Positions 1 to 8,464 of a DNA stretch of 20,493 bases are shown piece after piece (positions within the stretch are counted from its first letter, which is position 1; each line of letters starts with the position of its first letter). This DNA is from Deltaproteobacteria bacterium. Lineage in GTDB: Bacteria; SAR324; NAC60-12. Under the pieces are notes generated by a model. The model had not been told where the DNA came from. It saw only the letters and a program-made list of their open reading frames with translations, and did no database searches. The stretch is from assembly GCA_002716165.1 (NCBI GenBank), contig PAZT01000039.1, positions 1-20,493 of the forward strand, given 5' to 3'. The translations under genes were made by a program, and so were the position numbers.

Positions 1-977
1 ATCCATGGTAAACCTACTGGGAGTTTTTCGACTAATTTAACCATTTCTTCTATAACCGCATCGTGTAGATTCTGGTGCACAAGAACTCTGGAAGTAGAAC
101 TGCAAGACTGTCCCTGGCGGTTCATATTCATCCCCTTGACTGCATAACTTGCGGCCTGTTTTGGGTTTGCATCAGGAAATATGATAATCGGATTCTTCCC
201 CCCCAGTTCAAGTGTCACATGGGTGAGATCATCGGCCGCAGCTTTAGCAATTATTTTCCCTGTGGCAACTGAACCCACTACTCCTACGCGTCTTACGTCT
301 GGATGACGGACCATGGCATCACCACAAATTTTGTCACCAGTTAATACATTGACTACTCCTTGAGGGAGGACCTCTTCACATATTTCAGCAAATCTTAAAC
401 TCGATAAAGGTGCTTGTTCAGAGGCTTTAACAATGACTGTGTTTCCTGCAGCTAAAGCCGCTGCTGATTTTTCTGCACAAAAACGCAGAGGATGATTGAA
501 GGGATTAATCTTGGCTACTACTCCAAAAGGATGTCTCCTAGTAAAATTTAGATGACCTGATGTTACGGAGTGTGTTTGCCCTTTGATTTCTGTAATAAGA
601 TTTGCAAAAAATTTCAGGGAATCAGAAGACCAGTTTACATCCCCTTTCATTCCATTGAGTGCATTACCTGAGTCAACACAATCCATCATTCCAAGTTCAT
701 CCTTATTTTCCATGAGTCTATCTGCAAGGTTTATCAGAAAACCGGCTCTTTCCTTGATAGGCATTCGTGACCAATCAGGGAATGCTTTCTTTGCTGCTTT
801 TACAGCTCTGCTAACATCCTGTTCATCAGCCAAGGGAACTTCTCCCAAATATTTCTGGTTTGAAGGGTTTATGGTTTTGAATCTTTTACCATTTGAACTC
901 TCTTCCCATTTTCCTCCGATTAATAAACCTTTAGGAGAAAAACTCAGTTCTGGTGTTTTAATAGTTTCAGAGGGCAT
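1..977 (-). CDS. Aldehyde dehydrogenase (ALDH superfamily), C-terminus beyond the window
   Basis: NAD(P)-dependent oxidation of an aldehyde to a carboxylic acid; the substrate cannot be told from sequence. About 325 N-terminal residues are visible, where the family usually has about 480-500, so the gene continues past the left edge. The reading frame is open from an ATG at 977 (MPSETIKTPELSF). The N-terminal GGKW and the NPFNHPL segment of the Rossmann fold are typical. The catalytic pair is intact: Glu257 in ELGGKNP and the nucleophile Cys292 in GQSCSS. The order of motifs resembles betaine-aldehyde or other class-I-like ALDHs. It is divergent from the methyltransferase-like gene at 1316. 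I saw no clear Shine-Dalgarno sequence. The family assignment is firm; the substrate class is open. Confidence 0.96.
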   Translation of the reverse strand, partial: MPSETIKTPELSFSPKGLLIGGKWEESSNGKRFKTINPSNQKYLGEVPLADEQDVSRAVKAAKKAFPDWSRMPIKERAGFLINLADRLMENKDELGMMDCVDSGNALNGMKGDVNWSSDSLKFFANLITEIKGQTHSVTSGHLNFTRRHPFGVVAKINPFNHPLRFCAEKSAAALAAGNTVIVKASEQAPLSSLRFAEICEEVLPQGVVNVLTGDKICGDAMVRHPDVRRVGVVGSVATGKIIAKAAADDLTHVTLELGGKNPIIIFPDANPKQAASYAVKGMNMNRQGQSCSSTSRVLVHQNLHDAVIEEMVKLVEKLPVGLPW

Positions 978-1315
978 ATTTGATTTATAATGAATTTAGA
1001 TTTAAGATTAGATTTGGTTTTTTTGGGTAGTCATAAACGGCAGTAAGGACTTTTTTTATGAATTTTCCACCCTCAATTAATTTTTCCAAACAATATTTTT
1101 GATATTAGAATATAAATTATATTCAACATTTTTAAATACAATTTTTAATTTAATCAATCAATTTTTTTTTGTATTCATTATTTTTTATGTATAATTAATA
1201 TTTAAAATTTTAGGGGAGATTATTATACTATTATAAATTTTAAGGATAATTCTTCCTTTTTATAATTAAATATAATTTGAAAATTAATTTAAAGTCTGGT
1301 TCTGAACACAAAGGT
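978..1315. other. A/T-rich intergenic region between divergent genes
   Basis: This stretch separates the ALDH gene (minus) from the methyltransferase-like gene (plus). It is strongly A/T-rich, has no convincing ORF or RNA gene, and must hold the promoters of both genes. Candidate -10 boxes occur near the right end (see the entry at 1261). No clear hairpin terminator was seen. Confidence 0.5.
1261..1276 (+). promoter_or_regulatory. Two TATAAT boxes, candidate -10 elements
   Basis: TATAAT occurs at 1261-1266 and again at 1271-1276, directly before a TTG that could start the next gene. If either box is a sigma70 -10 element, transcription would begin around 1273-1285. That would put the TTG at 1277 at or upstream of the 5' end and favour the ATG at 1316. 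No good -35 hexamer lies 16-18 nt upstream of either box, and TATAAT is expected by chance in such A/T-rich DNA, so confidence is low. Confidence 0.3.
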
Positions 1316-2452
1316 ATGACTAGTATTTCATCTCACCAAAATTTCCGATTTTTTGATAATCGTCAGAAATATCTGCAATTTGTATCAACTTGCAGTGAAA
1401 AAGATATTATTTCAAAACGTGTGGGAAAAGAAATTTCGTTTTTGAATCCTTCCCCTCCAGCACTAAGAGTTTTCGATGCAGGTATTGGAGATGGGAGCGT
1501 GCTTGCTTCTGTTCAAAGAAACCTGCATCAGCAGTTTCCGACTCTACCATTTTATATTGCAGGAAAAGAAATTAGTCTTGAGGACGTCAGGCTTTGCTTA
1601 GGCAAAATGGGAGATCGTTTGTTTGAGCACCCAGCCACTGTTTTGGTATTTACTAACCTTTTCTACAATGAAGCTCCATGGCTAAAACCAAAAAAAGCTA
1701 TTGCAGAAAAATCATTAGTTTGGAAAGAATTGTCTCTTGAAGGAAATACATCTCATGAATTTAGCAAACAGTTAAACTACCTAGAAGGTTTTCTACAAAA
1801 AAACTGGAAGGCACATCACAGCGAAAGAACAGGCAATCCTGTTTATGATCACCCAACCGTTCTGATCATTTACCGCAAAGATTATAGATTTCTCTTAGAC
1901 CAAATTATACCAACTAAAGAAAATGCTTATGCAGACTATGATCTTGTTATTGCATCACAACCTTATCGCCTTAGAGTCTCTCCTGAGTACAAAGTTGAAA
2001 AGGTTTTACTTCCTCTGACTCAAAGTCTTGGTAGAGGAGGAAGATTAATTGGAATTCATTCGGCAGGGAATGATCCTGGTATGGAAATACTCCAAAAATT
2101 TTGGCCTGACGATGATCCATTCATGTACAAACGTCACCAAATTATGGATGTGCTGAAAAAAAAATTGGGACGAGATGAAAGCCTTTATAACATAAAGCCT
2201 GGTTCTGATAAAAACTCTATCTTTAGATATGATATGCATTCCCTTCCAAATGAATTGGAATATAGTATTGGCACTTCGACTCTTTTTGCCGCGTGGAACG
2301 CAGTAATATATGTTGGTCAGGTTGAAGATCAAAGACTAGAAAAGGTGATGCAGAACAATGATTATCTTGATGTAACCCGCGAAATACTTAGAAAAAATCG
2401 AGGATTATGGTTTTTTGACGAATCCTTTATAGTCTCCCGAAAAAATGAATGA
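1316..2452 (+). CDS. Class I SAM-dependent methyltransferase-like protein
   Basis: Putative S-adenosylmethionine-dependent methyltransferase of unknown substrate, probably cytoplasmic. The protein is 378 residues from the ATG at 1316. An in-frame TTG at 1277 would add 13 residues, but it directly abuts a TATAAT box. Residues about 52-61 (VFDAGIGDGS) match SAM-binding motif I (DxGxGxG) after a first beta strand. LPFYIAGKEIS follows where the acidic end of strand 2 is expected. DYDLVIASQPYRL, about residue 205, fits the motif IV position, and LGRGGRLIGIHS fits a later core strand. The N-terminal NFRFFDNRQKYLQFV looks like a family-specific signature. No signal peptide or membrane segment was seen. 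The fold call is fair and the activity is not shown; the following ATL gene does not reveal the substrate. Confidence 0.72.
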   Translation: MTSISSHQNFRFFDNRQKYLQFVSTCSEKDIISKRVGKEISFLNPSPPALRVFDAGIGDGSVLASVQRNLHQQFPTLPFYIAGKEISLEDVRLCLGKMGDRLFEHPATVLVFTNLFYNEAPWLKPKKAIAEKSLVWKELSLEGNTSHEFSKQLNYLEGFLQKNWKAHHSERTGNPVYDHPTVLIIYRKDYRFLLDQIIPTKENAYADYDLVIASQPYRLRVSPEYKVEKVLLPLTQSLGRGGRLIGIHSAGNDPGMEILQKFWPDDDPFMYKRHQIMDVLKKKLGRDESLYNIKPGSDKNSIFRYDMHSLPNELEYSIGTSTLFAAWNAVIYVGQVEDQRLEKVMQNNDYLDVTREILRKNRGLWFFDESFIVSRKNE

Positions 2453-2549
2453 AAATCACTTAAACTTAGGATTTAATTTTTATCTTAATGATCAAATACA
2501 TTTCAGCAAAAATACCGAAGTGATTTTAAAAAAATTAATCAACTTTTAA
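2445..2549 (+). CDS. Doubtful 34-residue ORF overlapping the end of the previous gene
   Basis: An ATG at 2445 overlaps the last 8 nt of the methyltransferase-like gene and opens a 34-codon frame (MNENHLNLGFNFYLND..., ending LKKLINF) that stops at 2547-2549. The overlap would allow translational coupling, but composition and length give no independent support and I recognise no family. It may be chance. Confidence 0.15.
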   Translation: MNENHLNLGFNFYLNDQIHFSKNTEVILKKLINF

Positions 2550-2600
2550 AAGCATTTCCACCAGTCATGTTACAAAAAAGCTTTTTTTCATAATAAATTA

Positions 2601-2795
2601 ATGAAGACACCAATTTATCAGATAATTAACCGTATGATCAGCCTAATTCCTTTAGGTAAAGATGCAACTTATGTGCAGATTTCTAAAATTGTTGGAGGAT
2701 GTAGAGCTCGCATGGTGGGCTATGCCACTTCAGCAATTCTGCAAGATTCTTATATACCTTGGCAGAGAATAATCAATTATAAATTGGGTGAATAA
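2601..2795 (+). CDS. Alkyltransferase-like (ATL) protein, unusually short
   Basis: A homologue of the DNA-binding domain of O6-alkylguanine-DNA alkyltransferase, only 64 residues where ATL proteins usually have about 100. Seen in order: PLGKDATYVQIS, where Tyr24 matches the phosphate-rotating Tyr; GGCRARMVGYA, the recognition helix, where Arg37 matches the finger that flips out the base; and IPWQRIIN, where the alkyl-acceptor motif PCHR is replaced so that Trp54 stands in place of Cys. Known ATLs carry PWHR and bind O6-alkylguanine without repair, flagging it for nucleotide excision. This protein therefore cannot transfer alkyl groups. His is also changed to Gln55. The usual C-terminal wing segment is missing: the frame stops 7 residues after RIIN, 15 bp before the end of the convergent kinase gene. 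It may be a minimal ATL or a truncated remnant. Confidence 0.75.
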   Translation: MKTPIYQIINRMISLIPLGKDATYVQISKIVGGCRARMVGYATSAILQDSYIPWQRIINYKLGE

Positions 2796-2810
2796 AAAAA
2801 TTTCTATTAA

Positions 2811-4076
2811 TTATTGAGGAAGGACCAATAATGCCCGAAAATCGTTTACGTTTGTCATTGTAGGCCCCGTTGAGACCAGACCTCCTAGTTTATGGAAAAA
2901 ACTGTAAGAGTCGTTGTTTGAGATATAATCTGAAGGGTCCAAGCCAAGTTTTTGAGATTTTTTAAAGCTTTCTGGAGAAATAAATGCTCCGGCATTATCT
3001 TCTGTGCCATCAATCCCGTCTGTATCACAGGCAATTGCCCAAACACCGTCCTGCCCTCGCAATTCCTGAAGTAGTGAAAGTATAAACTCGGTGTTCGGTC
3101 CTCCACGTCCAGAGCCCTTGACAGTAACACTGGTTTCACCACCAGAAAGTATTACAACGGGTGGTGAGATTGGATTACCGTATTTTTGAATCTGTATCGC
3201 TTTTTCTGCATGAATTTTTCCCACATCCCGAGATTCTCCTTCCAAGTTATCACCTAATATCAGCGGTTTTATTCCTGCTTCAATAACTGCTTGGGAAGCT
3301 GCGTGCAGCGACTGCTTTGGTGTAGCAATCAAATAATTTTCAACATTTTGCAGGCGTGAATCTCCTGGTTTTGGTGTTTCATCATCTGCATTTTTCAAAT
3401 ATTTTAATACAGAATTCGGTTCAGAAATATTATATTTGGCAAGAATTTTTAAGGCATCTCTAAAAGTTGAAGGATCTGGGACTGTTGGTCCTGAGGCTAT
3501 TATAGATAGGTCATCGCCGGGGACATCTGAAATAGTCAGTGTTAATAAATTGGCAGGTGAGCAGGCAACTGCAAGCCTGCCGCCTTTGATGGCTGATAAA
3601 TGTTTTCGTACGCAGTTTATCTCGTGAATCGTTGCACCACATTTTAGAAGTTTGGAGGTAACTCCCTTTTTATCTTCTAGACTTAATCCCTTTGCAGGTA
3701 GTGAAAGCAAGGAAGATCCACCACCGGAAATAAGACATAATACAGAATCTTTTTCAGTCAATCTGGAGGCAGTTTTAAGGATTGATTCTGTCGCTCTCAT
3801 TCCTTCCCTGTCAGGTATTGGATGCCCTGCTTCAACAATTTTGATCTGCTGACATTCAACAGCATGCCCGTAACGAGTAATTACCAAGCCTTCCAAATTA
3901 GCTGATGTATTTCTCTCAACAGTCTGAGCCATAGCCGCAGAAGCTTTACCTGCACCAAAAACTACAGTTCGTTCTGTAAAATCCAGTTTTGATAGGTATG
4001 GAGGTATGCATTCTACTGGCTGTGCCTTGGCAACTGCAATTTCAAATAGGGAATTAAGGAATTTTTGGGGATTCAT
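2811..4076 (-). CDS. gckA: Glycerate 2-kinase, MOFRL/GckA-TtuD type
   Basis: ATP-dependent phosphorylation of D-glycerate to 2-phosphoglycerate in the cytoplasm, the exit from glyoxylate/glycerate metabolism into glycolysis. The protein is 421 residues, normal for the family. Visible motifs: VFGAGKASAAMA (about 39-50), SGGGSSLLSLPAKGLS (about 130-145), TISDVPGDDLSIIASGPTVPD, and the C-terminal MOFRL domain with SGRGGPNTEFIL, ACDTDGIDGTEDNAGA and TGPTMTNVNDFRALLV. The ATG at 4076 lies inside the last 23 nt of glcF, so the gene is the last member of the glc operon and is probably translationally coupled. Finding it behind glcDEF fits a role in glycolate salvage. The family call is firm; glycerate as substrate is inferred from homology and context. 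Confidence 0.95.
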   Translation of the reverse strand: MNPQKFLNSLFEIAVAKAQPVECIPPYLSKLDFTERTVVFGAGKASAAMAQTVERNTSANLEGLVITRYGHAVECQQIKIVEAGHPIPDREGMRATESILKTASRLTEKDSVLCLISGGGSSLLSLPAKGLSLEDKKGVTSKLLKCGATIHEINCVRKHLSAIKGGRLAVACSPANLLTLTISDVPGDDLSIIASGPTVPDPSTFRDALKILAKYNISEPNSVLKYLKNADDETPKPGDSRLQNVENYLIATPKQSLHAASQAVIEAGIKPLILGDNLEGESRDVGKIHAEKAIQIQKYGNPISPPVVILSGGETSVTVKGSGRGGPNTEFILSLLQELRGQDGVWAIACDTDGIDGTEDNAGAFISPESFKKSQKLGLDPSDYISNNDSYSFFHKLGGLVSTGPTMTNVNDFRALLVLPQ

Positions 4077-5457
4077 TTTTCTTCAAACGATCCATTATAT
4101 AAACTACAGGGTGGATTATTTCCAGATCAATTTGATTGCTTCGTAATCCTGCACGTATTTGATAAATGCATCCAGGATTTCCTGTGACTATTTTTTTGGC
4201 TTCTGGAAATATTCTCAATGTCTGGCGTATAGAGTCTATTTTTCTTTCCAACACCGCTTTTGAAAGATCCGGCTGAACAAGATTATAAATACCTCCTGAA
4301 CCACAGCACCAGTTTGATTCAGTGAGTGGTATTAGTTTTACACCTGGAAGGCTGTTGAGAAGCTTTCTTGGTTTTTCATCTACTTTCTGGGCATGCATAA
4401 GGTGACATGGAGCATCGTAAAGCACAGTGTCGTCATCATCCTTGAATGTAAGTTTTTCCAGTAATTGAGAATATCCAGAGAGAAATTCAAGAATATCAAT
4501 TGTCTGGTTTTCAAAGATACTCCAATTTTTTTGTGCGTCTGCATTTCCTTTGGCAAAAAGGTGATGATATTCTTTCATCTGCGCACCACATCCTGCTGCA
4601 TTTGTTATTATTGCATCTAGATTTCGAGGCTCGAACGCAGAATGATTTTTTAATGCAAATTCCTGAGCAGTTTTTCTGTCACCGCTATGCACGTGTAAGG
4701 CTCCACAGCAAACTTGATTGCCAGGGACAACAACTTCGCAACCGATACTGCGCAGCAGATTCAATGTTGAATCATGAATAGCTTTTTCTGAAACATCCAT
4801 GATGCAACCAGTAAACATTCCAACTCTAAGATTTTCATGCTGAGTTTGTGAATCAGTTTTTTGACTTACTTGGGCCACTAAAGGAGTTAGAATTTTATCT
4901 GCATGTTTTCGTTTGAAGGACTCGCCAGAACAATCGGGGAGTAAATGCTGCTTAAAAACGAAGGATTCAGGAAAAATTCTGCCTATATAAGTTTTTGTGA
5001 TCAATTTGGGCAGTCCACTGGCAATATATAATTTCAAAAGTTTGCTGGCGGTTATCATAAGGCCTGTTGAACGGAAAAGTCCCTTTAAAAGGAATAAACG
5101 AGAAATTTTTTCTTTCAGGCTTTGTGATTTATTTTCCAAAATGATGCCGCGAGTTTTTTCAAGTAATTCTCCAAATGGTACTCCAGAAGGACAAGCAGTT
5201 TCGCAGGCACGGCAGTCAAGGCATCGATCCAATGGATCAGTCACCTGTGGTTCTAATTCTAATTCTCCTTCCCACAAACCTCGCATTAAATAGAGACGAC
5301 CTCGTGGAGAATCTTTTTCATCGGAAAGTTCCCTGTAGGTAGGACAGCTGTCAAGACAAAGTCCGCAATGCACACATTTGAGAATGTTGTCGAATTCCAC
5401 TTCATTAAAAAGTGATTTTGATTCAATAGCACTATCTTTTGAAAAATCACTATTCAT
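4054..5457 (-). CDS. glcF: Glycolate oxidase iron-sulfur subunit GlcF
   Basis: Electron-transfer subunit of glycolate oxidase/dehydrogenase, which works with GlcD and GlcE to pass electrons from glycolate to the respiratory chain at the inner membrane. It has 467 residues. Two [4Fe-4S] ferredoxin motifs are intact: Cys28/31/34/38 (CVHCGLCLDSCP) and Cys79/82/85/89 (CLDCRACETACP). Two CCG domains follow, with CCG at 250-252 and 384-386, preceded by FTGCIMD and YDAPCHLMHAQK. A stretch at about 125-160 is rather hydrophobic and may touch the membrane, but there is no clear transmembrane helix. The start overlaps the glcE stop by 4 nt and the 3' end overlaps the glycerate kinase start by 23 nt. 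Confidence 0.96.
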   Translation of the reverse strand: MNSDFSKDSAIESKSLFNEVEFDNILKCVHCGLCLDSCPTYRELSDEKDSPRGRLYLMRGLWEGELELEPQVTDPLDRCLDCRACETACPSGVPFGELLEKTRGIILENKSQSLKEKISRLFLLKGLFRSTGLMITASKLLKLYIASGLPKLITKTYIGRIFPESFVFKQHLLPDCSGESFKRKHADKILTPLVAQVSQKTDSQTQHENLRVGMFTGCIMDVSEKAIHDSTLNLLRSIGCEVVVPGNQVCCGALHVHSGDRKTAQEFALKNHSAFEPRNLDAIITNAAGCGAQMKEYHHLFAKGNADAQKNWSIFENQTIDILEFLSGYSQLLEKLTFKDDDDTVLYDAPCHLMHAQKVDEKPRKLLNSLPGVKLIPLTESNWCCGSGGIYNLVQPDLSKAVLERKIDSIRQTLRIFPEAKKIVTGNPGCIYQIRAGLRSNQIDLEIIHPVVYIMDRLKKNESPKIP

Positions 5458-6662
5458 AAATCAAAATCAAGATCGTAATAGGGTGAAAAAAATACATTTG
5501 ATGGATCCAGATGCTGTTTTAGGCGCTTTGACAATTTATAACCGTTAGCTACGCCAAATTTTCCCAGTGCCTGAAATGTGCCTTCATTTCCTGAACTTAC
5601 CCAACGAAGTTTGCCATCTGGGTGAGAAAGTGAGGTTTTAATTTTTTCAAGATGCTCTAGATGGTTTTTATCTTGAGAGCTTTTGTGCATAAAATGTATA
5701 TCACCACCTGCAGGATGCACAACCATTCTGAAGCCTTCTTTATGAAATATTTCAAAAGGGAAACTCAGTATTTCTTCTGTAGGCAAAGTTGCAAAAATAT
5801 GAAAGCAACTATCATTCAGCCCTGCTGCATCCCGAGTTTCCTTTAAAAACCCTTCAAACCGTCGCTCTCCAGGGTTGAAAGTTTTTGCTGAAAATGATTC
5901 GCCATCAGGAAAAATATCCATACATTCACCAAAAACTTCTCTTATTTCTCTTTCAATCCTTTTTCTTTTTGCCAAATTTCCTGAGTATCCAAGTCCCAGT
6001 GACCATCTAGAATTATCTGCTGTCACACCTTGTATCCAGTCAATTGGCAGCCGTCGTGCGAGTAGTTCTTTCACCTTGAAAAGCCAATCTTCATTTTGAA
6101 AAATACCGAACATACCACAAGGTTCAACCGGATTTGGTAGCACCTTAAAGTTCAGAGCTGTTATGACTCCCAGTCCACCTTGACTTCCAAGCATCATTCT
6201 TGTCAGGTCGTAACCAGAAACATTTTTTACTACCTTACCGCCTGCAGTGACAAGTTCTCCTTTACCGTTTATATATTCTATTCCTATAATACAGTCCCTA
6301 AGTCCACCCATAAACATACGGTTTGGTCCAAAATCATTGCAGGCTACCACGGAGCCAATGCAGGAATCTGGATACCATGGATTTATAGGAAGCAGCATAT
6401 TACTCTCTCTCACCATGTTCTGTAAAGTTTTGATGCTCATTCCTGCTTCAACTCCGACTACCATATCATCAGGATCAAAAAAACGAGTTTTGTTAAGGTT
6501 TTTAATTGAGAGAATGTCTACTGGAAGATTGTCTGAATATTTTGAGGCAGGGGTCAGTTGACGGGAGCAATTGCCACAGACACGTAATTGTTCCCGAGAT
6601 TCAATTCGTGAAAATACGAAGCTTTGTATGTCCTTGATGTTTTCTGGATCATATATGCTCAT
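5454..6662 (-). CDS. glcE: Glycolate oxidase FAD-binding subunit GlcE
   Basis: Second flavin-type subunit of glycolate oxidase. It has 402 residues, longer than the roughly 350 of E. coli GlcE. The FAD-binding_4 domain fills the N-terminal half: VVGVEAGMSIKTLQNMV, then INPWYPDSCIGSVVACNDFGPNR, where homologues have the flavin-contacting GG-N-G region, then RDCIIGIEYINGKGELVTAGGKVVKNVSGYDL and GSQGGLGVITALNFKVLP. The C-terminal part (FHIFATLPTEEI, GGDIHFMH, LDPSNVFFSP) follows GlcE. An N-terminal CGNC pair (about residues 30-33) occurs in other GlcE proteins, but I cannot give its role. It overlaps glcD and glcF by 4 nt each, which points to coupled translation and balanced subunits. Confidence 0.95.
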   Translation of the reverse strand: MSIYDPENIKDIQSFVFSRIESREQLRVCGNCSRQLTPASKYSDNLPVDILSIKNLNKTRFFDPDDMVVGVEAGMSIKTLQNMVRESNMLLPINPWYPDSCIGSVVACNDFGPNRMFMGGLRDCIIGIEYINGKGELVTAGGKVVKNVSGYDLTRMMLGSQGGLGVITALNFKVLPNPVEPCGMFGIFQNEDWLFKVKELLARRLPIDWIQGVTADNSRWSLGLGYSGNLAKRKRIEREIREVFGECMDIFPDGESFSAKTFNPGERRFEGFLKETRDAAGLNDSCFHIFATLPTEEILSFPFEIFHKEGFRMVVHPAGGDIHFMHKSSQDKNHLEHLEKIKTSLSHPDGKLRWVSSGNEGTFQALGKFGVANGYKLSKRLKQHLDPSNVFFSPYYDLDFDL

Positions 6663-8140
6663 ACTGCAATTCCAGATTTTGCAGCTACAATTTTTGTTTT
6701 ATCTAAAATCGCAGTACTTTTTGGAGGAGTACCTCTTTTTGATTCAGCGCACCGCCCAGGATGAGGAAACAGCTTCCCAGGGTTTAATAGGTTTTCAGGA
6801 TTGAAAAACTTACGCACATACTGCATGTTTTGAAGTGATTCATTTGAAAAAAGCTCTTTCATCCATTCTGCTTTTTCTAGACCTATTCCATGTTCTCCAG
6901 AAAGTGTTCCTCCATGACGGATGCAGCAAGATAAAATTTCTTCACCAATCAAGTGAGACTTTTCAACCTCTTCAGGATTTTCATAATTATAAAGAATAAG
7001 TGGATGCAGATTACCATCCCCTGCATGAAAGACATTGGCAACAGTCAAACCGTGTTTTTTGCCAATATTAGAGATTTCATCCAACACATCAGGTAATTTA
7101 CTTCTGGGTATCACTCCATCCTGAACATAATAGCTTGGTGAAATCAGTCCAATTGCACCAAAAGCTTCTTTGCGAGCACGCCAAATTTTGGCCCGTTCTG
7201 ATTCATCCTTAGCACGTGTGACTTTATTTGCTCCAGAATCTTTCAATAATTTTTCAACTACCATGGCCTCATCATCCAATCCATCAATTAAACCATCCAG
7301 TTCAACAATCAGTAAAGCCTCTGCATCCAAAGGGAATCCAGGTTTAAGTGCTTTTTCAACAGCTGCAATGGTTATTTTGTCAAGCATTTCCATAGCAGCG
7401 GGGATTATTCCTAGGCGAATTATCTCTGAGACTGATTCGCATGATTCTCTTACAGAGGAGTAAATACCAAGCAGTGTTACGGATTTTTCTGGATTGGGGG
7501 TAAGCCTGCAGATGATTTTTGTGATAATTGCAAAAGTTCCTTCTGAGCCTGTCATTAGCCCAAGTAAATCTGGACCAGGCATTCCCAAATGTTTTCCGCC
7601 AAGAGTTACAAGTTCGCCATCAGGCAAAACTATTTCCATGCCAAGCACATGATTTACCGTCACTCCATACTTGAGAGTATGCGGTCCTCCAGAGTTCTCA
7701 GCTAAATTACCGCCTATAGTGCACGCTTTTTGGGAGGATGGGTCTGGAGCGTAGTGAAACCCCTCTGAAGTGACATGTTCAGAGATACGTAAATTTATCA
7801 CTCCTGGGCCAACTGTAATGGTCCTGTTTTCCAAATCAACTTCGTGTACAGTCTTGAAGCGAGCCATCTCAATAATAACACTTTTGTCCTGTGGCACCGC
7901 ACCACCTGAAAGCCCTGTACCTGCACCTCGGGCAATAAAGCTGATTTTATTTTGATTAAGTAATTTAACAATTAAAGTCAACTCCTCAACAGTTCCCGGG
8001 AAAACTACTGCCATCGGTAATGCTGCATAAAGAGTGAGACCATCACAGCGATATGCGTAAAGGGTAACAGGATCATCCTTGACCCAATCTTTCCCAAGAA
8101 TTTCTTCGCATTTAATGCGAATATTACTTTCGAAGGGCAT
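6659..8140 (-). CDS. glcD: Glycolate oxidase catalytic subunit GlcD (FAD-linked)
   Basis: Flavoprotein that oxidises glycolate to glyoxylate, the first step of the pathway encoded by this operon. It has 493 residues, as in E. coli GlcD. The FAD_binding_4 domain includes RGAGTGLSGGAVP (71-83), DPSSQKACTIGGNLAENSGG (133-152) and GSEGTFAIIT (198-207). The FAD-oxidase_C domain has VFHAGDGNLHPLI (370-382) and SGEHGIGLEKAEWM (414-427), the His-rich substrate and flavin region shared with D-lactate dehydrogenases. A D-2-hydroxyacid dehydrogenase with another substrate is the main alternative, but the following glcE and glcF make glycolate most likely. It is the first gene of the operon; the promoter must lie in the A/T-rich spacer at 8141-8464. 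Confidence 0.96.
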   Translation of the reverse strand: MPFESNIRIKCEEILGKDWVKDDPVTLYAYRCDGLTLYAALPMAVVFPGTVEELTLIVKLLNQNKISFIARGAGTGLSGGAVPQDKSVIIEMARFKTVHEVDLENRTITVGPGVINLRISEHVTSEGFHYAPDPSSQKACTIGGNLAENSGGPHTLKYGVTVNHVLGMEIVLPDGELVTLGGKHLGMPGPDLLGLMTGSEGTFAIITKIICRLTPNPEKSVTLLGIYSSVRESCESVSEIIRLGIIPAAMEMLDKITIAAVEKALKPGFPLDAEALLIVELDGLIDGLDDEAMVVEKLLKDSGANKVTRAKDESERAKIWRARKEAFGAIGLISPSYYVQDGVIPRSKLPDVLDEISNIGKKHGLTVANVFHAGDGNLHPLILYNYENPEEVEKSHLIGEEILSCCIRHGGTLSGEHGIGLEKAEWMKELFSNESLQNMQYVRKFFNPENLLNPGKLFPHPGRCAESKRGTPPKSTAILDKTKIVAAKSGIAV

Positions 8141-8179
8141 TTATATTTTTTGTAATAATACTAAGGTTTCAAAAATTAA

Positions 8180-8223
8180 TTTTTTTAAAAAAATACTAGT
8201 AAAAATATTATTTTTTAAAAAAA
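8180..8223. repeat. Paired T-tract/A-tract palindromes upstream of glcD
   Basis: T7A7 (8180-8193) and T6A7 (8211-8223) are self-complementary and their starts lie 31 bp apart, close to three helical turns. A related T8A7 tract lies at 20172-20186 at the 3' end of rnpB. They could act as bending or upstream promoter elements, or be compositional noise in A/T-rich DNA. Confidence 0.4.
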
Positions 8224-8383
8224 TTTCTTATTTTTTTATAATTATGTTTTATTATAACAGAGTACTTAGCTGAAATTAGTCAGTCAAGCGTTAATAATTT
8301 AATCATTTAAGGTATTTTTCTTAAATTTACAAAACACTTGAATATTTTTTCAGGAAATCAGAGGATTTTTCCCATGTTTGAAC

Positions 8384-8413
8384 TTGGCTTTTGTATTATC
8401 GGCCCCGCATAAT
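8384..8413 (+). promoter_or_regulatory. Possible sigma70 promoter of the recombinase-like gene
   Basis: TTGGCT at 8384-8389 and CATAAT at 8408-8413 are separated by 18 nt and would start transcription near 8420, about 45 nt before the ATG at 8465. Each hexamer departs from consensus, so this is only a plausible match. Confidence 0.3.
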
Positions 8414-8464
8414 TTTAGTTTTATACAAATTAATATTTAGTCTCGATTCTGAAGTTTAATAAAA

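Larger units (their letters stand above)
8141..8464. other. A/T-rich spacer between glcD and the recombinase-like gene
   Basis: 324 nt between divergent genes with no supported ORF or RNA. The half near glcD is almost pure A/T and holds two A/T palindromic tracts, T7A7 at 8180-8193 and T6A7 at 8211-8223. Such tracts make stiff, bent DNA and often sit at promoters or bind nucleoid proteins. The half near the recombinase contains a less A/T-rich patch (ATCGGCCCCGCAT, about 8398-8410) inside a possible promoter. No clear terminator or operator was seen. Confidence 0.5.

Noticed and set aside
583..990. 135-codon plus-strand frame opposite the aldehyde dehydrogenase
   Set aside because: The minus strand encodes clear ALDH motifs over the same bases, and the plus-strand product has no recognisable family.
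2574..2587. Palindrome A6GCT6 before the ATL gene, considered as a terminator
   Set aside because: It has no loop, so it cannot form a normal hairpin, and it lies in A/T-rich DNA where such palindromes arise by chance.
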